A stretch of 6,798 bases of DNA, from positions 1 to 6,798 of the forward strand of contig MHFM01000040.1 of assembly GCA_001804205.1 (NCBI GenBank). Direction: 5' to 3'. The position numbers and the translations under genes were made by a program. The notes under the pieces are model-generated. The model did no database searches. It had not been told where the DNA came from and saw only the letters and a program-made list of their open reading frames with translations. Source of the stretch: Omnitrophica bacterium RIFCSPLOWO2_01_FULL_45_10b. GTDB lineage: Bacteria; Omnitrophota; Omnitrophia; Omnitrophales; Danuiimicrobiaceae. Each line of letters starts with the position of its first letter. The stretch's first letter is position 1. Positions 1-3,498 of this stretch are shown piece by piece.

Positions 1-460
1 AAAAACGCGTCACGTCCCAGCGCATCAACTTGGGAAATTCAATTTGGGTGGGCAATGTTTCAAAAAAATGACGAAGGGGTTTTCGTTCCTTCTTAATTTT
101 GACGCATAGACGCTCGCCGCGCGGGGTATCCTTAAGGAACACATCTTTTATGTTCTGATTGACACTCTTTAAGAATCCGATCAAAGCCGGCGTGGGTTCG
201 CCATTCAAATAGGCCTGATCTTTTGAAGGCCCTAATTTTTCTTCCTCTTGGATTGCGAGAGGCCTGAAATGCTCAGCGGAAATGACAAAACGCCTCGGCG
301 TGCTGGCAATGTTTAAGCGATCGAATTGCCATCCGCATTCCGCCAAAAGCGCGGGGGCCTTCGTTAAAATAGAAGCTTCAGCAGCGGCGAAGTAACCGGC
401 GGGGATTTCTTCAACGCCAATTTCAAAAAGAAGTGATGAAGTTTTGTGTCCCCTCGTCAT
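1..460 (-). CDS. glyS: Glycine--tRNA ligase beta subunit, N-terminal part (cut by window edge)
   Basis: This is the start of the beta subunit of the bacterial alpha2-beta2 glycyl-tRNA synthetase, the cytoplasmic enzyme that attaches glycine to tRNA-Gly; in this family the beta subunit mainly handles tRNA recognition. 153 codons are present before the window ends. Family landmarks are visible: LLFEIGVEEIPAGYF at about residues 10-24 (the usual start of GlyS), STPRRFV at 53-59, and FPKLMRW at 142-148, equivalent to IPKLMRW in E. coli GlyS. The start is ATG at 458-460. It overlaps the glyQ stop as ATGA, and there is no other ATG, GTG or TTG before the conserved LLFEIG block, so this start is nearly forced. 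The first four to five residues and the ATG come from the inserted palindromic repeat at 455-575. The only Shine-Dalgarno-like sequence is GAGG about six bases upstream, also in the repeat. Expression probably depends on coupling to glyQ. Confidence 0.95.
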   Translation of the reverse strand, partial: MTRGHKTSSLLFEIGVEEIPAGYFAAAEASILTKAPALLAECGWQFDRLNIASTPRRFVISAEHFRPLAIQEEEKLGPSKDQAYLNGEPTPALIGFLKSVNQNIKDVFLKDTPRGERLCVKIKKERKPLRHFFETLPTQIEFPKLMRWDVTRF

Positions 461-575
461 CGCGAGCCTCGCGAAGCGAGGCGTGGCGATCTCAACTGAG
501 ATTGCTTCGTCCCCTTTCCGCCTAACAGACTGGCGGATCCGCCGTTCCGCTGGGCGGACGGGGCTCGCAATGACG
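455..575. repeat. 121-bp palindromic repeat (GTCATTGCGAG type) across the glyQ-glyS junction
   Basis: The ends are inverted copies: CGTCATCGCGAGCC at the left and GGCTCGCAATGACG at the right, differing at one position. Inside are ATCTCA-AC-TGAGAT (489-502), the hairpin CCTCGC-GAA-GCGAGG (467-481) and the perfect palindrome GGCGGATCCGCC (532-543). Elements with GTCATTGCGAG ends and an AGCAATCTC core are widespread non-autonomous repeats in many bacterial genomes; that family link is recalled, not searched. No transposase or target duplication is visible. The element is open in both the glyQ and glyS frames, so it could land here without breaking either protein. A full-length sequence with intact ends suggests fairly recent insertion. 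Confidence 0.85.
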
Positions 576-1470
576 GAGCGTGGCCGAGCGGGAAACCGAG
601 AGCTTCACGGGACTTCAAATAACCTTCAGCGCAAGAGCGTGCCAAAGCCCGGACGCGGCCAATATGGCGAGGCCGTTCCGTCACACTGATGGCGCCGCGC
701 GCATCGAGCAAATTAAACGCATGGGAAGCTTTGAGGCAAAAATCATAGGCGGGCAGGACTAAATTCTTTTCTACCAGCCGTTTCCCTTCTGCTTCAAAGT
801 GATTAAAATGCTGGGACAATATTTCAATATTGGCCTCCTCGAAATTATATTTCGAAAATTCCTGTTCCCCTTGCAAATGAACATCCCCATACGTTACGTT
901 ATCATTCCATTGGATATCAAAAATGGATTGTTTTTGATCCAAAAACATGGCGAGGCGTTCTAGGCCGTACGTAATTTCGCAAGAAACAACTTCCAAATCG
1001 ATTCCGCCGCACTGCTGGAAATAAGTAAATTGCGTGATTTCAAGGCTGTCCAGCCAAACCTCCCATCCCAGTCCCCAAGCGCCTAACGTAGGCGATTCCC
1101 AATCATCTTCTACAAACCGAATGTCATACTGTTCAATCGGAATGCCCACGTATCGGAGGCTTTCCAAATAAAGTTCCTGAGCATTTTCGGGAGAAGGTTT
1201 TAAAATCACTTGATACTGATAATAGTGCTGGGTCCGGTGAGGATTTTCGCCGTATCTTCCGTCGGTGGGCCGCCGCGACGGTTCTACATAGGCTGCATTC
1301 CAAGGCTCAGGGCCAAGGGCGCGTAAAAAGGTATGGGGTGAAAAAGTGCCTGCCCCTACCTCCAAATCATAAGGCTGCATGATGAGGCATCCTTTTTTAG
1401 CCCAATAGTCATTCAACTTTTGAATGAGCGCTTGAAAGGTGCGGGAATGGTCTGATTTTGTTTTGCGCAT
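457..1470 (-). CDS. glyQ: Glycine--tRNA ligase alpha subunit with a repeat-derived C-terminal tail
   Basis: This is the catalytic alpha subunit of bacterial glycyl-tRNA synthetase, a class II enzyme that activates glycine with ATP for transfer to tRNA-Gly. The protein matches GlyQ over its length: TFQALIQKLNDYWAKKGC (11-28), QPYDLEVGAGT (32-42), GPEPWNAAYVEPSRRPTDGRY (53-73, including the class II motif arginines), QHYYQYQV (81-88), GAWGLGWEVWL (130-140), EITYGLERLAM (165-175) and SHAFNLLDARGAISVTER (249-266). E. coli GlyQ is about 303 residues and ends shortly after SREALGFP. Here that block is at 287-294, and 39 more residues (about 299-337) are encoded entirely by the palindromic repeat at 455-575. 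This tail is low-complexity and basic (rich in S, R, G, A), unlike any GlyQ domain. The start is ATG at 1468-1470, with only a weak purine-rich stretch (GAGAAAG) upstream. The stop TGA overlaps the glyS ATG. Confidence 0.97.
   Translation of the reverse strand: MRKTKSDHSRTFQALIQKLNDYWAKKGCLIMQPYDLEVGAGTFSPHTFLRALGPEPWNAAYVEPSRRPTDGRYGENPHRTQHYYQYQVILKPSPENAQELYLESLRYVGIPIEQYDIRFVEDDWESPTLGAWGLGWEVWLDSLEITQFTYFQQCGGIDLEVVSCEITYGLERLAMFLDQKQSIFDIQWNDNVTYGDVHLQGEQEFSKYNFEEANIEILSQHFNHFEAEGKRLVEKNLVLPAYDFCLKASHAFNLLDARGAISVTERPRHIGRVRALARSCAEGYLKSREALGFPLGHAPSLRAPSAQRNGGSASLLGGKGTKQSQLRSPRLASRGSR
517..558. repeat. Inner inverted repeat nested in the larger palindromic element
   Basis: TCCGCC (517-522) and GGCGGA (553-558) bound a GC-rich block containing the palindrome GGCGGATCCGCC (532-543) and further short GGCGG/CCGCC copies. 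It interrupts the part of the outer element that normally joins the AATCTC core to the right end. This may be a second small repeat inserted into the first, or a variable arm of the same element. The nesting is inferred from composition and symmetry only. Confidence 0.45.
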
Positions 1471-1514
1471 TTAACAGGCTTTCTCTACAATAAGTAAACG
1501 ACGAGTGATGGGAA

Positions 1515-1543
1515 ATTCTATCAGAAAGGAAACGTTGAATCAA
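1515..1543 (-). promoter_or_regulatory. Sigma70-type promoter for glyQS
   Basis: On the minus strand there is a -35 TTGATT (1538-1543), a 17-base spacer (1521-1537) and a -10 TAGAAT (1515-1520, one mismatch to TATAAT), preceded by TG one base upstream (extended -10). Transcription would begin near 1508, giving a leader of about 38 bases before the glyQ ATG. It lies downstream of the terminator at 1553-1627, so glyQS appears to be a separate transcription unit from the comEA-like gene. Confidence 0.6.
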
Positions 1544-1552
1544 GGCTGGCAC

Positions 1553-1627
1553 AAAAAATGGAGGGGAGGGACAACTGCTCTTTGGGGTCATAAGACCTTA
1601 CTAAGCGAGCCATCCCTTCCTCCTCCC
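1553..1627 (-). terminator. Intrinsic terminator after the comEA-like gene, with a branched hairpin
   Basis: Read on the minus strand, the purine-rich arm GGGAGGAGGAAGGGA (1613-1627) pairs almost completely with TCCCTCCCCTCC (1560-1571) and is followed by a six-T run (1553-1558). The loop is itself structured: GCTC (1607-1610) pairs with GAGC (1577-1580), and GGTC-TTAT-GACC (1586-1597) forms an apical hairpin. The arm composition, length and T-run fit Rho-independent termination of transcripts coming from the comEA-like gene. The elaborate loop is more than a simple terminator needs. Confidence 0.65.
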
Positions 1628-1702
1628 GCCAAGCTCGATACATCTTCCGTGCCACGGTTAGATTCTACGAGCTCGGCAACCCAGAAAGACGCACATTGCC
1701 GA
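1628..1702 (-). other. Candidate structured RNA segment between the comEA-like gene and the terminator
   Basis: On the minus strand this stretch contains GCCGAGCTCG (1668-1677) pairing with CGAGCTTGGC (1628-1637), nine Watson-Crick pairs plus one G-U. Its loop holds the hairpin CCGT-GGC-ACGG (1647-1657). A competing 7-bp pairing, TCGGCAA (1696-1702) with TTGCCGA (1673-1679), shares bases with the first stem, so the two cannot form together. The block runs directly into the terminator hairpin. It could be a 3' UTR structure, a small RNA processed from the comEA-like transcript, or a switch. No known RNA family was recognised. Confidence 0.35.
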
Positions 1703-1703
1703 T

Positions 1704-2018
1704 TTAGACGGTAATCTGGTCTTTGAGTTTTTCGTACTTTAAGTCTCCGATTCCGCGCACTTCTTTTAGCTGATCGAGAGACTTAAAGCCGCCGTTGGCT
1801 TCGCGGTAGTCCACAATCCGCTGTGCCATGGCAGGCCCAATGCCTCGCACTGCCTCAAGCTCTTCAGCGGTAGCTTTATTGATGCTTACCGGCTTTATCG
1901 CGCCAGATAATTCAGCGGCACGAGCGGGCTCGGCCAATGCAATGTTCATTGGGTAATACAGAGTGTTGGACAGCATGACAACCATGACCATCCAGCCTGC
2001 AAGTCGAACTAATTTCAT
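1704..2018 (-). CDS. Secreted ComEA-like helix-hairpin-helix protein
   Basis: A 104-residue protein starts with MKLVRLAGWMVMVVMLSN, a basic N-terminus plus hydrophobic segment typical of a signal peptide, with possible cleavage near ALA-EP or ARA-AE (about residues 27-35). The mature part is a ComEA-type DNA-binding unit: INKATAEELEAVRGIGPAMAQRIVDYR is one helix-hairpin-helix, and VRGIGDLKYEKLKDQI is the second, separated by the family's GGFKSLDQL block. ComEA proteins bind double-stranded DNA outside the inner membrane and support natural transformation. Short stand-alone versions are common and often of unproven function. I chose the ATG at 2016-2018 because AAGGGGGGTGA lies at proper spacing before it; the in-frame GTG at 2025-2027 would abut that ribosome-binding site. 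No comEC or other competence gene is nearby. It is followed by the terminator at 1553-1627 and is divergent from the XRE-cupin regulator, sharing its control region. Confidence 0.85.
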   Translation of the reverse strand: MKLVRLAGWMVMVVMLSNTLYYPMNIALAEPARAAELSGAIKPVSINKATAEELEAVRGIGPAMAQRIVDYREANGGFKSLDQLKEVRGIGDLKYEKLKDQITV

Positions 2019-2057
2019 GAGATTCACCCCCCTTGATCCATGCTTAAACGTGATGAC

Positions 2058-2086
2058 AGGCTATCATTAATTTAATATATTGTCAA
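2058..2086 (-). promoter_or_regulatory. Possible promoter of the comEA-like gene
   Basis: On the minus strand a perfect -35 TTGACA (2081-2086) is followed after 17 bases by TAGCCT (2058-2063), a poor -10 that carries TG one base upstream. The -35 lies within the palindrome at 2076-2090. The leader would be about 30 bases. The weak -10 makes this tentative. Confidence 0.4.
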
Positions 2087-2090
2087 TATA
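2076..2090. promoter_or_regulatory. Operator-like perfect palindrome between divergent genes
   Basis: TATATTG-T-CAATATA is a perfect 7+1+7 inverted repeat. It contains the -35-like hexamers of both directions (TTGTCA on plus, TTGACA on minus). Its size and placement suit a dimeric helix-turn-helix repressor, most simply the XRE-cupin protein encoded next to it. Binding is inferred, not shown. Confidence 0.5.
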
Positions 2091-2108
2091 AATATTATTA
2101 TTAATAAT
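2080..2108 (+). promoter_or_regulatory. Possible promoter of the XRE-cupin gene
   Basis: TTGTCA (2080-2085), a 17-base spacer and AATAAT (2103-2108) each differ from the sigma70 consensus by one base. This predicts a leader of about 85 bases. A second weaker pair further down (TTGCAA ending near 2155, TACGAT at 2173-2178) would start transcription at the ribosome-binding site, so it is less likely. Confidence 0.45.
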
Positions 2109-2110
2109 AT
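2092..2110. promoter_or_regulatory. Second AT-only inverted repeat in the divergent control region
   Basis: ATATTATT (2092-2099) and AATAATAT (2103-2110) form a perfect 8-bp inverted repeat around ATT. It covers the -10-like element for the regulator gene and lies one base from the first palindrome. Because it is purely A/T, chance symmetry is more likely than for the first one. Confidence 0.3.
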
Positions 2111-2198
2111 AGTGGAAAAGACGGAACTTTTGGTTTCATCATAAATAAATTGCAAAACAGATAAGCTTCGGATACGATAAAGCAAAGGAGGACCGCCC

Positions 2199-2777
2199 AT
2201 GGCACGTAAAAAGAACATTATCGCCTCAGAACTCGGCCTTCGGGTTCGCAATCTGCGGCGCGAGAAAAAAATCACCTTAATTGAACTCTCCAAAACAACA
2301 GGCGTCGCCCAAGCAACCCTCTCCCGGATGGAAACAGGCTTAATGGTGGGGACGGTGAAGAATCATCAAAAAATCGCTGAAGCGCTCGGCATTTCGCTCG
2401 GCCAGCTGTATGGAGGCATCGACAGCCGGTACGAACGGGTGAAACATCATACGGCCAGTGAACAAAGAAAAATTTTCGCAAAGACCGATCAAATGAAATG
2501 CGAACTGCTGACCCAGGAAATTTCGAAGAAAAAAATAACGCCGCTTTTAATTACTCTGAATGCCCATGGAAAAAGCGAAACGGAACAATTGGAACGGGGT
2601 GTTGAGAAATTAATTTTTGTGCTGGAAGGGACTGTTCATGTCCGGCTTGAGCAAAAGGAATATGCGCTCAATCCGAATGATACGCTTTATTTTGATGCCT
2701 CAATTCCTCATCAGCTGCACAATGCGGGAAATAAACAAGCTAAGTTGTTCTGCGCCGTTTCGCCTTCGAAGATCTAA
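2199..2777 (+). CDS. XRE-family transcriptional regulator with C-terminal cupin domain
   Basis: A 192-residue cytoplasmic DNA-binding protein. Residues about 11-71 are an XRE/lambda-repressor-type helix-turn-helix: LGLRVRNLRREKKITLIELSKTTG, then VAQATLSRMETG as the recognition helix region, then the family's IAEALGISLGQLY. Residues about 115-190 are a cupin barrel (KLIFVLEGTVHVRL, YALNPNDTLYFDASIPHQLHNAGN). Such proteins usually sense a small molecule through the cupin and regulate a neighbouring gene. The ligand cannot be named here. The first cupin motif reads TEQLERGVEKLIFVLEG, lacking the usual H-x-H metal ligands, while PHQLHN of the second motif is kept, so canonical metal binding is doubtful. 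The start ATG has AAAGGAGG seven bases upstream. It is divergent from the comEA-like gene, with palindromes between them that suggest autoregulation and joint control. It converges on cutA. Confidence 0.9.
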   Translation: MARKKNIIASELGLRVRNLRREKKITLIELSKTTGVAQATLSRMETGLMVGTVKNHQKIAEALGISLGQLYGGIDSRYERVKHHTASEQRKIFAKTDQMKCELLTQEISKKKITPLLITLNAHGKSETEQLERGVEKLIFVLEGTVHVRLEQKEYALNPNDTLYFDASIPHQLHNAGNKQAKLFCAVSPSKI

Positions 2778-2790
2778 TCAACCGACAAAG

Positions 2791-2858
2791 TGTCATCCTG
2801 AGGCGAAGCCGAAGGATCTAAGACTTGAGATTCTTCGCCCTTTGGGCTCAGAATGACA
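2791..2858. repeat. 68-bp palindromic repeat (GTCATCCTGAG type) at the 3' end of cutA
   Basis: Ends TGTCATCCTGAG and CTCAGAATGACA are inverted copies with one mismatch. Inside, CGAAGGATCT pairs with AGATTCTTCG (nine of ten), and two small hairpins, GGC-GAA-GCC and GCCC-TTT-GGGC, branch off, giving a cloverleaf-like fold. It is a known style of short dispersed bacterial repeat (recalled, not searched). It fills the gap between the convergent regulator and cutA genes and overlaps the last codons of cutA. It has no T-run, so it is not a classic terminator, though its fold could protect or stop both convergent transcripts. Confidence 0.8.
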
Positions 2859-3192
2859 ATAACGAATCACGAAGCCAATTTAAGTAGGGCTTGGATCCCC
2901 AGGCAATCGGCAAGGCAACTATTTCTGGAATATCATAGCGATGATGCTTTTGAATGGCCTTTTCTAAGGGTTTCAAAAGCCGTGCCTCTGTTTTAATCAC
3001 AAGCAGTAATTCCTTCGCTTGATCCACAGCCCCCTGCCACCTGAACAACGATTGGACTTCAGGTATGATGTTGACACAAGCAGCAAGCCGCTTGGAAATA
3101 AGAACTTCCGCGATGATTTTAGCTTCCTTGAGTGAAGGAACGGTAGACAATACGAGGTAAGGCTTTTTACGGGAGGAAGAACGGCTCACCAT
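2848..3192 (-). CDS. cutA: CutA1 family divalent-cation tolerance protein
   Basis: A 114-residue protein matching CutA1 along its length: YLVLSTVPSLKEAKIIAEVLISKRLAACVNI at about 12-42, VQSLFRWQGAVDQAKELLLVIKT at 46-68, and the HHRYDIPEIVALPI block at 83-96 (usually HPYDxPEI). CutA1 proteins are small cytoplasmic trimers with a ferredoxin-like fold resembling PII signalling proteins. They are linked to copper tolerance in E. coli, but their real role is unsettled. Its ATG overlaps the stop of the upstream winged-helix gene as TAATG, and no Shine-Dalgarno sequence precedes it, so translation is probably coupled. The family usually ends just after the W-L block (LNWLRDSL here). The last residues (LSF) and the TGA stop come from the repeat at 2791-2858. 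Confidence 0.95.
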   Translation of the reverse strand: MVSRSSSRKKPYLVLSTVPSLKEAKIIAEVLISKRLAACVNIIPEVQSLFRWQGAVDQAKELLLVIKTEARLLKPLEKAIQKHHRYDIPEIVALPIAWGSKPYLNWLRDSLLSF

Positions 3193-3401
3193 TACCGGCG
3201 CGGTGAACTTAAACGAGAGAGATAACCTGTTTTTTCATTACCGAGAGTCACATGACCTTCGCGCGCAAGCCAGCCTAAACTCATCAAAATCAAGTCCTTT
3301 GGCTTGCCGATTCCCCGGACCATTTGATCAAGGGTGGCACTTTCATGTTTGTCCAGATAGTGCCAAATATCCCCTGCTGTAATCCCTATTTCAGTGATCA
3401 T
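3192..3401 (-). CDS. Small winged helix-turn-helix protein (DUF2582-like)
   Basis: A 69-residue single-domain protein with the pattern of the DUF2582 winged-helix family: EIGITAGDIWHYLDKH at 4-19, a middle helix pair containing TLDQMVRGIG, and the hallmark LGWLAREGHVTL at 42-53. Proteins of this family are short stand-alone winged helices, presumed to bind DNA or mediate regulation; no specific function is established that I can name. The ATG at 3399-3401 has GGAGG four bases upstream. The stop TAA shares one base with the cutA start (TAATG), making it the first gene of a two-gene operon with cutA. The tail after about residue 56 (EKTGYLSRLSSPRR) is basic and probably flexible. Confidence 0.85.
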   Translation of the reverse strand: MITEIGITAGDIWHYLDKHESATLDQMVRGIGKPKDLILMSLGWLAREGHVTLGNEKTGYLSRLSSPRR

Positions 3402-3433
3402 GATTCCTCCATCCTTAATCGATGTTGGAGTTA

Positions 3434-3462
3434 ATCATACCAGGTTTATTTTGGAATTTCAA
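3434..3462 (-). promoter_or_regulatory. Near-consensus sigma70 promoter for the winged-helix-cutA operon
   Basis: On the minus strand TTGAAA (3457-3462), a 17-base spacer (3440-3456) and TATGAT (3434-3439) differ from consensus by two bases and one base. TG lies one base before the -10. The predicted start near 3427 gives a 25-base leader containing the GGAGGA ribosome-binding site. The gap 3402-3498 holds nothing else; no terminator for the upstream large gene was found in it. Confidence 0.65.
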
Positions 3463-3498
3463 ATAAAGTTTCGGTGTGATGGGATTAGGATTGTGGAT

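Noticed and set aside
444..689. Plus-strand small gene over the glyQ-glyS junction
   Set aside because: The frame exists because the palindromic repeat is open in several frames; it lies antisense to glyQ and has no ribosome-binding site or recognised domain.
1628..1702. Known small RNA such as SRP RNA or 6S RNA
   Set aside because: Length and some stems invite the comparison, but the conserved SRP loop bases and the 6S central-bubble arrangement could not be found. Left as an unassigned structured segment.
1471..1703. T-box riboswitch controlling glyQS
   Set aside because: A terminator precedes glyQ, and CCGTGGCACGG faintly recalls the T-box sequence. But the 14-base AGGGTGGNACCGCG motif is absent, the resembling bases sit too far from the terminator, and a good promoter lies between the terminator and glyQ.
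2025..2027. GTG start for the comEA-like gene, three codons upstream
   Set aside because: The G-rich ribosome-binding site abuts this GTG, leaving no room; it is well spaced for the ATG at 2016-2018.
2791..2858. Bidirectional intrinsic terminator between the convergent genes
   Set aside because: The hairpin is strong but neither side carries a T-run, and its terminal sequences match a dispersed-repeat style better.
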